Source: Cladochytrium replicatum
Taxonomy: Eukaryota; Chytridiomycota; Chytridiomycetes; Cladochytriales; Cladochytriaceae
Direction: 5' to 3'
DNA length: 64,000 bases
Assembly (NCBI GenBank): GCA_025526935.1
Contig: JAHLKD010000012.1
Span: forward strand, 620,001-684,000
Shown here: positions 23,049-34,712 of the stretch, piece after piece
Position numbering within the stretch: position 1 is the stretch's first letter
Layout: each line of letters opens with the position of its first letter
Notes under the pieces: model-generated
What the model saw: only the letters and a program-made list of their open reading frames with translations
What the model was told of the DNA's origin: nothing
Databases searched by the model: none
Translations under genes and position numbers: made by a program

Positions 23049-23800
23049 TTAATATTTGCCAGTTGAAAACGCATTGTAGGTCAGCGGCATCAGACCTGAA
23101 TGAACTAACGGTTAGCAACAGCAGCTCGAAAGTGGCGATAGTCTCACATACCAAAATGCTGGGCCCTCTTAATAGCCTTTGACAATCTCCTTTGGTTTTG
23201 CTGTGTCAGTCCTGAAAAAGAAATAATAAGCTGCTACAACTATTTGTTTACTTCAATACTCTCTTACCAGTATCGCGGCGTGGTTTGATATAACCCATCT
23301 CCGTTACGAAATGCGACAGAACCTCTGGCCTCTATCAACAACAAAAATGATGGAGTCAGCTGTCCGCTCAAACTCTGCAATGCATGAGATTGGGAATTCA
23401 TTGTACCTTGTACATCTTCAGCGCATCCCAGCCCATCTCCTTAAAAAGATCTGTATTGTGTGTTCCGTTTGCGCTTTGTGCGAGACCCAATGATCGAGCA
23501 GCCTCCTTTCGCTTTGCGAGGTATGGCTGCAAATTTTCGTCGTTCAAGTCTTTCGGATGGTATGTCTGCGATGCATGAACAATGAATACGGGAGACAATG
23601 AGCATGTTTCGTTACGACTACGATTTCGCCCCGCATCGCTTCAAACCTCGTTAGGGAGGAACACGCGCTTTCCGCCCAGCGAGGCTGGTGCCGTGCGCAA
23701 GATAGTCTCTGTGCAAATTCGAAGAGCGTTAATTGCCCCACTCCGAGTTCAGTGTGCCCGTGTCCCTCGCACCTCTCGTCCTGGTGAAGCCGCGGAACAT
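23049..23800 (-). CDS. mitochondrial small-subunit ribosomal protein bS18m
   Basis: Fungal Rsm18-type protein. The diagnostic last exon is LTQQNQRRLSKAIKRAQHFG followed by LMPLTYNAFSTGKY, stop at 23049. Earlier exons give YHPKDLNDENLQPYLAKRKE and RPEVLSHFVTEMGYIKPR. The start at 23800 (MFRGFTRTR) splices to ETILRTAPASLGGKRVFLPN, a basic N-terminus fitting mitochondrial import. About five exons in 750 bp. Same strand as the phosphorylase gene, 138 bp upstream of its start codon. Confidence 0.82.
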
Positions 23801-24012
23801 GACTGCTGAAAACGTGGCTTGACCTGGTGTGGGAAACTGGGACTCTAAATCACAGCTGCCACATTGTATTCACATAGATGGTGCGGATATCTGACAAAAT
23901 GCATGCAAAAAAGGACTGAACAACTAACAACTTGGGCAACAGTATGTACTTGTAAAAAAGCAAGAAAGGCGCGGCAGGGGTGAGGCAGATTGCGATGTAG
24001 TTAGTTCATTCA

Positions 24013-25496
24013 TCAAACCCTGGTGGTGCTATGGGTCGATGATGCGGAAGGCATCTCCTCGGCTCGAGAGAGCTCGGCAAGATCGACACCTTCAGAGTTT
24101 GGATCCAGGCGATCATTCGATGAAGCCGATGAATCACTGGACCTCCTTGCAATCATTGGGGCCGTCGATTGGTGAGAAAGTGACGGATCGGTAGCCGTGA
24201 TCACACCGACTGAAAGATTGCTTCTTCTCCCCAACTGGATGCTTGTCGCGTTCGTGCTCGTAGATCGTCGCGGAATCACTCTCCGATCCTGCAGCTCGAT
24301 GTCCTCCATATTCAGCGAGAAGTACGATCTTGATCGCACGGGTGGCGGTGATGGCAGTGTGTACGTTGGCGGGGCCAGCCTGAACTCGGCCGGCGGCTGG
24401 TCTTTCAAAATGTCTTCGTATACGTAGGGCTGGTAGATCGGCAGTCCCTCGCTGAGTATCACTCCGCCACGGGATTCACTTTCGGGTGAAGTGGGTGTTC
24501 CGAAACGGAGCTGTGCCTCGACGACGTACTCGCGCGTCTGGAACCAGACGGGGTTGAACCTCTTCTGACTCGATGTCCGAATGTACTCCTCACGCCTTGC
24601 GACTTCTTCCATGTCTTCGCTCCACGACCGACGGAGAGTCCACACAACCGCGAAACGCTGGCTGTCGAACGCGTTGAAAGTCTCCACAATCTCTTTAACG
24701 GCAACTTCGAAGCTGAGAACCCGCGCGCGGTTGCGGAAGATGCTGGACAGGGATAGCACGTCCACGACAAACATGACAAAAAGGTAGAAAGAGGGCGACT
24801 GGAGGAGGTACCGGATCTGTGAGCCGATATTGTTGGGCGTCGGAGACGGGCTTTGGAATGGAAGGCTGAACATGACAAGAGCGAGGATGGTCGCGGAGCA
24901 GAAGCAGAAGTAGCCTATTACGTGGACAAGGCCGGGGCCGAAATTCATTGTTGGCAGTGCACCTGAAAGCCTTTGGAAGCGTTCATTGTAGTAGTGCTGT
25001 GATAAGCGTTGGGAAAGAAGCGTCGGGTTGGGAGTGGGGATGGGAGGTGGATGCCGTTCCCGAGTGGGACGGGTTGTACCGGTCGAGATGGTCAATTGTG
25101 GACTCGAGGCTGAAGCAGTTGTTGCGCTTGTTGTGGTAGCTCTGCCGGATGACGCAGCCGCACCGGGGCTGCTGTTGACTGTGCTGTTGACTACTTCGAC
25201 TTCGACCCACTTCTTGACCACCTTTGTGGTGTAGGCAGGAATGCGATAATAGAAACGCACTACAGGGACAGCCATCCCTGATTCGAGTGCAGAAAGCGCA
25301 TTCCTGCTGGTCGTCAACCGAGTGCGCTCATCAGTTGGAGGTTGTGGGCGATCCACAGCCGGCGTCACCGCCGATGCACTTGCGGGTACGGGGTCAAGCG
25401 GACCTGGGTACGAATGCAAAGAGTCAGATAACAATTACACTCCAATTATCATGAGTTACCCGCCAGGTTCAGCGTTTGGCCCAGGTGTGCCGACAT
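24013..25496 (-). CDS. unrecognised two-helix membrane protein
   Basis: Not recognised. The start at 25496 (MSAHLGQTLNLAG) was chosen because its exon splices in phase, over GTAACTC...TACCCAG, to GPLDPVPASASAVTP; the long exon then runs uninterrupted to 24013. Layout: a Ser/Thr/Pro-rich N-terminus of about 160 aa, a hydrophobic helix IGYFCFCSATILALVMF, a short loop, a second helix FYLFVMFVVDVLSLSSIF, then FEVAVKEIVETFNAFDSQRF and a long Ser-rich tail with acidic and Pro motifs. Both ends probably face the same side. The conserved-looking core is the two helices plus the block after them. No signal peptide. About 480 aa. Confidence 0.7.
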
Positions 25497-25589
25497 GTCT
25501 TGGTTGCTATCAGCACAAAATTTTCCGCCCGCAAAAAAGATGGTTACAAAAAAAAATGTATCTATTGTCGTATTGCGTGTTGTTTCTCT

Positions 25590-28162
25590 TCAAGCATTCC
25601 GCAATGGTGCTGCCCGCCCGTGCCGATACATCGAAGTACCCAAAGCACGTATAACCACCCCTTTGAATGTCTCAAACTCATGCGGATTTATTATCGCAAG
25701 ACTTTCTCCAACGTAGCGTTTGATAGTCACCCGGAACAAATCTGACACTGGTCCAACCGCATCCCAAGGAAACACTCCGGGCACCTGCTCCATCACGGGT
25801 TCCTACAGCAGAAGTTGCGGTGAGATGTTTTTACGATTGGGAAATGTCACTTGATCGCATGCACCTTTGTGGGATCTGGAAATGTGTAGCCCGAAGCTTG
25901 CATCTCCAGTATTTGGCCGAGACTCTCCAGCACTGCTTTACTGAATTGTTCAAACTCTTCGGTTGACCTCAGTGCCAGTCCGCGGGGCACGTACAGCTCG
26001 AGAGACCGACGGAATGCGTCTTGGATCATCGACATGCTGTAGTAAGGCATCGGCTGTCCGACCTTCCTGTCGACCTGTTTCATTCATATCAGTAAACGAA
26101 AAAAAGCTTCATGAGCTGTCGCCCTTACAGATCCTGACTGCGATCTTGCCGGCCGCACAGGGCTGTTGAACTGGTGGTACATCAACGTCGTCACAGACGG
26201 TATACTTTTTAAGGATAGTAACGGGCTATTGACGGTGGAAACGGCCGCCGTTGATGGGAGAGAAACAGTTTTTGGCGTAGATTGCCTCCATGTACCCTGG
26301 ATGTCCGCTTGAGTTTGCATCGAAGAACTTGCGGAAGCGTATTGATGATCAACGTCAGTCCGCGACGAATCCACCGAATCGAAACCAGCGTTGGAAAAGG
26401 AGTTTCGATGGTCAGATCCCGCCTGCGTTGCTTTTCCTGCACTTGTTCCTGGTGAAATGGAGCTCCCATTTGAAGAAGGCTTCTCCAACTGTGTCGACTC
26501 TTCACACTCCAAGTCATTGATATCATCGGGGCCGTGGGTGAATTTCGGATTGAGGCGAGGTGATACCGTTCCAAGTCCTCCATCAGATCCATATTCAAAG
26601 ATCTTTCCAACTTTGGCATGCTCTTGCATCACACCTAGCATTGTACGCGGATGGGCGGCACTGTTTTTTTGCTGAAGCTGTTGCTGTCGCCTTGCGCTCA
26701 ATGTGTCCGCACCTGCTTGTTCTGGTGTGTGTCTCGACAGAATTTTCGGCACTCTTCCTTTATCCATTGCTCTGATTGCTGCACGTTCCTGATCTGCTTC
26801 TTCTGATTCGTTGCGTGGCCTCAAATCCTCTTCCTCAGAATGGTTGGTCACTGGGGAAGTGCTATCCCTGCAAAAAACGTCGTTGCGTTCCGTGCAGCAT
26901 CTTTCGGCTCCCCAAGTTGGAGTTGGAAGTGATTCAGCATCGACTTGGCTGTTTGACGGCACACGTTGTGCTTCACCCGACCGTGTTGAGGAGTCTGTTC
27001 CAGAGACATCAACGAATGTACTTCGACTTTGGAGGCTGTTTCGAACTTTCGGAGAGGGGGATTTCGGACCCAGAAGTCCAGCCGATCTTCTGGGAACTCT
27101 CTTGGTCTTGTAATTGCTGGTTAATGTTTGCTGGACTTCACTTTCCTCAAGCGTCCCTCCAACCGTTGTTCTGTCGATCTCTGTGCAGTTTTCGCCATTC
27201 CCATTATCACCGCTCGCCTCCGATGCAGTTTCCACTCCACCGTTTCTGTCCGAACCGTCAGAGCCGAGAGTTGTGAATCGATCCATGAATTCCTTCACAA
27301 GTTGATCTTTCACACTTTCCACTGACCGGCTCATCATGACCTTTCTGAGGTTTAAAACTTTCTCTGCGTCAGGTTCGGTGGGCCGAGATTCCCAATCCAT
27401 ATCGACTATCTCCCTCATTTCCCGAACACGTTCCGCGGTCATTCCTCTCAAATTGCCCTTCTGCTGTGCAAGATTCAGCGCGATTCGTGCACGCTCCGAG
27501 GGGTACGGGTTGTTCTGCTCCTTGAGTGCATAGAGCGCAATCTCTTCCGAAATGCACAATACATCGATGGTGAAAGTGTCGATCCAATCCACATAAAGCG
27601 AGCATTTTTGAATCAGAGATTTGGGGATCTCAAAATCCACTTGTACCGGGAAAGTAAATACGGATGGTGGGCGGCCGGCAACGAATGAATGAGATAGGTC
27701 ATCGTAGTCCAATATGTTGGGGTAGGATTCAGCGGCAAGGGCCCATCTCCTGTCATCCAGGTAGCAGGGACCGTTGTCGATATTTTTTGCGAGATTTGAA
27801 CCAAGTCGAGATTTCTTTGCACTTTCGCTGTTGACGCGAGGTCTGCCACGCTTTCGCTTGTTGCCGGAGGCGATCTCGAACGAATCACCACCACATGCAT
27901 CAGACTTTTCCAGGTTATCAAGCAACTCGCTCTTCCATTTCTCGGTGAGGAAAGCAAAGCAGTTCCCGCGCAGGGGGTGTTTGGTGTCTCCACGGTAGCT
28001 TTTGTGCGGTAAGAAGAGCTTGGTTACTGTGCTGCGTTGGGAGCCTTTCGATGACGGCGAGTAGATTGCAGAGAGTGGAAGGACACACTCGATTTTGACA
28101 GAACTGGATTTTCTGTCATATGGCACAACGTTCACGGCAGCCCGGGCAGCAACAGCGGCCAT
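25590..28162 (-). CDS. unrecognised AT-hook protein with duplicated C-terminal module
   Basis: Not recognised. The start ATG at 28162 (MAAVAARAAVNVVPYDRKSS) is the first in the long exon. Near residue 105 is an AT-hook, NKRKRGRPRVNS, which binds the minor groove of AT-rich DNA in other proteins, so a nuclear role is likely. A structured block follows (EIPKSLIQKCSLYVDWIDTF, PYPSERARIALNLAQQKGNL), then about 350 disordered Ser/Thr-rich residues. Two further exons, joined through introns at about 26125-26080 and 25860-25810, encode a repeated module: DAFRRSLELYVPRGLALRS..EFEQFSKAVLESLG and DLFRVTIKRYVGESLAIIN..EFETFKGVVIRALG. About 800 aa. Lies 93 bp upstream of the membrane-protein gene on the same strand. 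Confidence 0.7.
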
Positions 28163-29078
28163 CCAGACTGCATGCAACAAAAAAAAATAACAGAAACCAG
28201 TTTGACTTTATCAACCCAAAAAATAGACAAAAAATTACGCTATTTTCAATGTGGACGGAAATCGGAGAACACCTCCAAGAAAGTACGACTATCAGGCCGT
28301 GGCGATCGCAGTACAATACATGAATGTTGGTCGAATGTTCATTGCTCTCGTTTATGCCGCGGTAGTCTGATCAATGAAGCTTGCGGTCGGGTAATAATAC
28401 TCTGAACTGTTCTGTAAACGAACGAGAGGCTTCCGCTCAGCATCAAACCGGAATCCATAAATGGTCACACAAGAGGTAACGATGCTTGCACACTCCACCA
28501 CCGTTCACACGACCACATAAGGGACAGGCCAGAAGGCCATTTGAAGAGTCGGTTTTGGCAGCGCAAAGATTATTAATAATTTTTGTGATCCAGATATATG
28601 GTTCTCTTGTAGGGTTAGTTACATTGACTCTACTTCCTCAGCCGAGATCCTTCTTAATCTGTCCTACGTAAGCCTACCACACTGATCCTATTGCTGCCAC
28701 AGCGAAGAGCCTATGCTCACGCAATCTCCAATTTCTCGAATCTGATAAATTTGTCGCCCTACAGCCCTACAGTATGCGCCACCCCCTGGGATGATGGGCA
28801 ACCTGAAGTTTGTGCCGGGCCTTGATTGTGTGTGTCGAGTCGATGTGCCAGAGCGTTGGCAGAGCACCTCCAGAAATGGCTTCCTGTGACCAATTATAGA
28901 TCTCCCGCATGCTCGATGTGCTGGTCATCCCCTATTCGTTCATTTGGAGAACAAGGTTTCTTTATCAGAAGGTTTCCAAAAAATTTTCGAGCCGTTGATC
29001 TGTAATTTATTTATCAGTGTTCGTTTATAAGACCGGCTTGCTCTTTAGATTGTCCCCCATCCCAAACCTCATCTGAGC
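28163..29078. other. intergenic, divergent promoter region
   Basis: 916 bp between the AT-hook gene and the first fungalysin. No open frame, RNA gene or repeat that I can support. The right end carries the fungalysin A promoter, described separately. Confidence 0.6.
29022..29078 (+). promoter_or_regulatory. fungalysin A core promoter and leader
   Basis: A TATA-like word TTTATAAGA (about 29024-29032) lies about 54 bp before the ATG, and CCTCATCTGAGC touches the ATG. Fungalysin B has the same pair (GTTATAAGA about 58 bp upstream, CCTCATCCGAAC at its ATG), so these are likely shared promoter and leader elements kept since duplication. Confidence 0.5.
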
Positions 29079-31234
29079 ATGCGTGCCTCACTCTTTGCCC
29101 TCCTTGCTTTCCTCGCTGCTTCCTCCGCGCACCCCGTTCGTCGCTCCGACGCTGTGCGTCGTGCAGAGATCACAATCCCTGCATTCTTCCAGAATGAGCC
29201 AGCCTTTGAGGTGACGACTAGCATCCTCCCATCTGGAGGCCCTCTGGCTTTCGTTGCTGGGAAGATCGGATTGACTGGAGCGAGCAGCGCTTCTGTCACC
29301 TCCTCATTCACCGACTCCCTCACGGGCATCAACCATGGTACGTTTGCTACAACGTTCTACGCCCACAGGACGAACCGTTCATGTATTTTGCTGAATCTTT
29401 CCTTCGCAGTGCACGCGGTACAGACCGTTTCAGGGATCCCCGTTGCTAACACTGCCGCGAACGTGAATATCAAGGATGGCAAGGTCCTCAGCTACGGCCA
29501 CTCTTTCGTCAAGCTCCCCGCCAAGATCCCATCCACATCACCTACGCTCTCCGCAGTTGATGCGGTCGTTGCGCTCGCGAAGTCTCTCGCCAGCACTGCG
29601 GATGCCTCCCAGCTCACTTTCACCAACGGCGTTGTATCTGGGGCCGGCTTTGCGATTGGTGACATCAAGGCTTCGCTCTCATGGTACGCTCTTCCATCGG
29701 GTGGTATTGAGCTTGCCTGGGGTCTTCAGACCGAGCTTGTCGACTCTTGGCTCGATGCTTACGTGTCGGCTGTGACTGGTCAGCTCTTGGGTGTCGCAGA
29801 TCACACAGCGCACACCGATGTCCCCACCGAGGGAACAGCAACCATTCCGGCACTTCGCACTGCGTACGACGCTCCCGAAGGATATGTTCAGATGCGGAGA
29901 ACGCTCAAGGCTCGAGACTCGGAAGTGGTTTCCGAGAAACCAGCCCAACTCGACCGTCGCCAGGCTGCCACCAACTACACTTACTACGTAGTGCCGTATG
30001 TTATTCTAAAAACGTCTTATATCATCGAATGCTGATAATGATGGATGTGTCCAGGTTGGGAAGCGCAAACCCGCCTGACGGAGGTTTCGTCACGGTGCAG
30101 AACCCAGCGGATCTGCAGTCTTCTCCTCTCGGCTGGCACGATGTCGGCAGTGGCCCAGCTACCACCAGTGTGGGCAACAACGTCAAGGTCGTGTCGAACT
30201 CGGCTGCTAGTTCATCCACCGCCAGCATGCCTATTCTCAGACGGGAAGACTTCAACTTTGTTTACCCGATTGACCTTACCAAGGATCCAAAGGTAACTGA
30301 TTTTGCCTTTCATTTATGTTTTCCTCGGAAATTCTTATCTTCGAATTGTCTCTAGACGTACACCAACGGATCAGCTACCAACTTGTTCTACTCAGTGAAC
30401 ACCATCCACGACATTACTTACAGATACGGCTTCGACGAAGCGTCCGGTAACTTCCAGACCAACAACTTTGGCAAGGGTGGTGCGGCCAATGACGCAGTCC
30501 TTGCGATCACTCAAGATTACACCAGCACCAACAACGCCGGGTTCTCCACTCCCGCCGACGGATCTTCCGGTCAAATGCGCATGTATCCATGGACTCGCAC
30601 AACCCCCAACCGTGATGGTTCCTTGGAGCTTCCTATTGTCTTCCACGAGTTCTGCCACGGTGTTTCCAACCGTCTTACCGGCGGCACTAGGAACGCCAAC
30701 TGCCTGCAGACCACAGAGGCAGGTGGGATGGGCGAGGGATGGTCCGACGTGTGTGGATATACACACCTTATCAAGCCGTCCCTGGACCGAACCGCCAATG
30801 TAGCCGTTGGAGTCTGGGCGTACAACAGTGCCTCTGGTGTTCGCACCTACCCTTACTCCACCAGCACTACCACCAACCCGCTCCAGTACTCGAGCTACTC
30901 TGCCAGTGCTGGAGTGCACTCAATCGGAACCGTCTGGGCTACCATCCTTTACGAGGTGCTCTGGAACTTTGTTGACGCTTACCCGGTTACCCCTCTCGCC
31001 GAGGCGGGTGAGGGTGGAAACGCAAAGTTCTTCCGCTTGGTGATCGCTGGAATGAAGCTTCAGCCTTGCTCGCCTACCTTCATCACGGCCCGTAACGCAA
31101 TCATCCAGGCCGATGTCAACATCTACGGCGGCGCGAACAAGTGCTTGCTGTGGAAAGGTTTCGCCAAGCGTGGTCTTGGATTTACAGCCACCACCACCAA
31201 GACCAACAAATTCGACTTGCCTTCGGACTGCTAA
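29079..31234 (+). CDS. secreted M36 fungalysin metalloprotease, copy A
   Basis: Extracellular zinc protease made as a pre-pro-enzyme. Four exons: 29079-29338, 29411-29998, about 30053-30292 and about 30357-31234. Signal peptide MRASLFALLAFLAASSAHPV, then dibasic VRR. The FTP propeptide shows HAVQTVSGIPVANTAANVNI and KDGKVLSYGHSFVKLP. A second dibasic site (QLDRRQ) lies before the catalytic domain. Active site HEFCHGVSNRLTGG (two His zinc ligands, catalytic Glu), third-ligand motif TEAGGMGEGWSD. The usual fungalysin sequence is HEYTHG; here Phe and Cys replace Tyr and Thr, and the protein ends in Cys (LPSDC). About 650 aa, normal for the family. No frameshift. First of a three-gene tandem array. 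Confidence 0.93.
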
Positions 31235-32018
31235 GTTGGCTCCCCTGTTCTTTCGTTGTGATTGCATTTCTATGACCTCAATCCTTCATGCGCAAAAGCA
31301 TTATCACTTTTGATGAAGTCGTGCCTGTGTAACAGCACGGCTTTCCTTGCCTCGCCAAAGTCAAACCCATATGACATTTCCTTCAATTAACTACCTTGTT
31401 TCTATGAATACATCTGGAGAGGGACCAGATAAATACATATCACATGTAACTTCCAGATATTGCTTTTATCCGACGGAGCCAACCAGTTCCACGGCATTCA
31501 TGTACACATGCTAACTGAGGGGCCTCTAACGGCACAAAGTGCGGAACTTATTTGTGGACAGAGCTCCGTTCCGCATTGGAATTTCCATGAATTTGATCGT
31601 TATGTCATCGTTATTGGTTTTCGGACAGAAATCTTCAATCTATGGCTCACTTTGGAAGGATTCCTTCATCAGCGGCATGTCGCAACACAAATTGGCATTG
31701 CAGCAGACATGACTCGAACAATCAGTTGAGGCCGCTCGACTAGCGCAGACACACTGTTGAACCGAAACTGCCAGAGGCGAATGAGCTTAAGGTGTAGTGC
31801 TGTGAATCATCAAACATTCCCATTGCATTCCATACTTCATCAGAACCGGGACGGAATTCTAACAGAACCCCGATGGCTGGAATTAAAATTTTTTGCTTGT
31901 TGCCATATTGATTCCTGTGATGGAATGATGAAATTTTTAACATATAGGGGAGTGAGATGTTATAAGAAAGCTTCGTCTCGGTCCGACTTCATATCAAACC
32001 TCCTAACCTCATCCGAAC
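31235..32018. other. intergenic between fungalysins A and B
   Basis: 784 bp, rather AT-rich. The open frames inside are short and lack protein-like composition. Nothing else supported except the promoter elements at the right end. Confidence 0.6.
31957..32018 (+). promoter_or_regulatory. fungalysin B core promoter and leader
   Basis: GTTATAAGA at about 31959-31967 and CCTCATCCGAAC directly before the ATG at 32019. Same arrangement as copy A. Copy C has neither in the same places. Confidence 0.5.
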
Positions 32019-34155
32019 ATGCCTGTCGCACTGTTCGCCCTTTTGGCTTTCCTCGCAGCGTCGACTGCTCACCCCGTGCGTCGTGCAACGATCACAATCC
32101 CAGCATTCTTCCAGAATGAGCCGGTGTTCGAGGTGTCTACCAGCGCCCTCCCATCCGGAGGCCCTCTGGCTTTCGTTGCTGGAAAGATCGGCCTGACCGG
32201 AGCGACCAGTGCAGCGCTGTCTTCGTCCTTTAAGGACTCTCTCACAGGGATCGACCACGGTAAGCTTCAACCGATCTTAAGACGCTTCCAGTTTTGATTC
32301 CAATTTATTTCAGTTCACGCTGTTCAGACTATCTCTGGGGTCCCGGTAGCCAACACTGCCGCAAACGTGAACATCAAGGACGGCAAGGTGCTCAGCTATG
32401 GTCACTCTTTCGTCAAGCTTCCGGCCAAGATCCCTTCCACAGCACCTGCGCTGTCTGCGGTGGACGCCGTAGCTGCGCTTGCAAAGTCTCTCGCCACCAC
32501 CGCGGACGTATCACATCTTACTTTCGCGAATGGTGTCGTCTCTGGAGCTGGCTTTGCGATCGGCGACATCAAGGCTTCGCTCAAGTGGTACGCGCTTCCA
32601 TCGGGTGACATTGAGCTCGCCTGGGCTCTCCAGACCGAGCTTGTAGATTCGTGGCTCGATGCCTTTGTGTCTGCTGTGACTGGGAAACTCTTGGGAGTTG
32701 CTGATCACACTTCGCACACCAAGGTCCCGACCGAAGGTGTTGCTACCATCCCGGCTCTGAGGACGGCCTACGATGCGGACCCGAAGTACGTCCAAATGCT
32801 CAGGACTCTCAAGTCGCGCAGCTCTGAGGTAGTTGCTGACGAAACCGTGCAGCTTAACCGCCGCCAGTCGCCAACCAACTTCACTTACTTTGTGGTTCCG
32901 TGAGTATTCGACATATGGGAGTTGGAAATTGTACTAAATAACAGTTCGTTTCGTGCAGACTCGGGAATTCTAACCCTCCCGAGGGTTTTGCAACACTCGT
33001 GAACCCTGCAGACCTCAAGTCGTCCCCACTTGGATGGCACGATGTAGGCAACGGCCCGGTTCCCTCCACTGTGGGAAACAATGTCAGGGTCGTTTCTAAC
33101 ACTGCCGCGCTTGACTCACTCAATTCTGCCAACAACGCCAAAATGCCTGTCCTCAGTCGCTCAGACTTCAAGTTTGTGTACCCGGTCGACCTTACTAAGG
33201 ATCCCAAGGTTTGAAATCTGTTGCTCTACCTGCATTGCTCAAGCCACCATTGTCGCTAACCATAGCTATTCTAAAGACGTACACGAATGCTTCGGCCACA
33301 ACTCTTTTCTATGCCGTCAACACAATCCACGATATCACGTACAAATACGGTTTTGACGAGGTTTCCGGAAACTTCCAGACCAACAACCTCGGAAAGGGGG
33401 GTGCAGCAAACGATGCAGTCTTCGCCATTGCGCAGGATTACTCTGACAGCGACAATGCGGACTTCACAACACCTGCGGATGGAACATTCGGTCGCATGCG
33501 CATGTTCCCGTGGACGCAAAGCACCCCGGGCCGGGACGGGTCTCTGGAGCTTCCGATTATCTTCCACGAGTTCTGCCACGGTGTTTCAAACCGGCTTACT
33601 GGAGGCCCGGCCAACGCGAACTGCTTGCAGACCACCGAGGCCGGTGGGATGGGTGAAGGGTGGTCCGACGTGTGCGGATATACTCACCTGATCAAGCCGA
33701 CCATGAACCGAACCGCTACTGTCGCAGTCGGAACCTGGGCGTTCAACAACCCCAACGGTGTGCGCGCTTTCAAGTACTCCACCAGCACTACCGTTAACCC
33801 GCTCCAGTACTCGAGCTTCTCTGCCAGTGCCGGAGTGCACTCGATCGGCACCGTCTGGGCTACCATCCTTTACGAAGTCCTCTGGAACCTCCTTGACACT
33901 TACCCGTACACCCCTCTGGAGCAAGCAGGTGAAGGTGGAAACGCAAAGTTCTTCCGCTTGGTGCTTGCTGGGATGAAGCTTCAGCCTTGTTCGCCTACCT
34001 TCATCTCGGCTCGTAACGCGATCATCCAGGCCGATGTCAACATCTATGGCGGCGCGAACAAATGCTTGCTGTGGAAAGGTTTTGCTAAGCGTGGACTCGG
34101 GTTTACCGCCACTACCACCAAGACCAACAAGTTTGACTTGCCGTCGGGCTGCTGA
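32019..34155 (+). CDS. secreted M36 fungalysin metalloprotease, copy B
   Basis: Paralogue of copy A with the same four-exon layout and intron positions: after LTGIDH, after FTYFVVP, and after DLTKDPK. Signal peptide MPVALFALLAFLAASTAHPV. Propeptide ISGVPVANTAANVNI, dibasic LNRRQ, active site HEFCHGVSNRLTGG, then TEAGGMGEGWSD. Ends LPSGC. It lacks about six residues after the signal peptide relative to A (VRRATITIP against VRRSDAVRRAEITIP). All catalytic residues are kept, so it should be active. Copies A and B look closer to each other than to C, pointing to the more recent duplication. Confidence 0.93.
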
Positions 34156-34712
34156 GCGACGTCAATTTCTGTTAACCTTCGACAATCGATTCAAGTTCTA
34201 TGACTGCACAATCTTGACAGAAGCGTGCTTACACATTTTTCTATCATGGGTGATAGAATCCAACCCCATGCAATTCCTTCTATGAGCCATGCAACTATTC
34301 AAAATATCAATACATTTTCTCGACACCATCTCTTAGTTCACTCTGCTCAGTGCTGATCCGAAAGCATCAGTGTCTTTAGTTTTATAGTGCATGTAAATCA
34401 ATGACTGTTCGCCAAAAATAGGTCGTTGGGTTTGCTATTGCAGCAGCAAATGCGCGATGCTACAACTATGGGGCCAAGGCTGGTCAAACTTTTCTCAACT
34501 CTGTGTTTCAAAGGAAAATCGCCATTCTGCTCCACGATGCAGGTTGCGGCCACGAATTGTAAGGTTTCGTTCATTTTGGATTTTGCACAATTTGAATGGG
34601 ATCCATGCAACAAAAAATTTTAATCAACTTAATAATACACATATTTAGAGAAAACTTTGCAGCTGGCCACATAAGTACAAACCCCCCTGCCCACCAAAAC
34701 TTTATTCCAAAG
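34156..34712. other. intergenic between fungalysins B and C
   Basis: 557 bp. The frame of exon 1 of copy C stays open upstream to 34596, but the added residues do not resemble a signal peptide, whereas the ATG at 34713 opens one. No other feature supported. Confidence 0.6.

Noticed and set aside
28163-29078. Search for tRNA or small RNA genes in the larger gaps
   Set aside because: No TTCRANYCY box-B element with a matching acceptor stem could be found by eye in the gaps examined.
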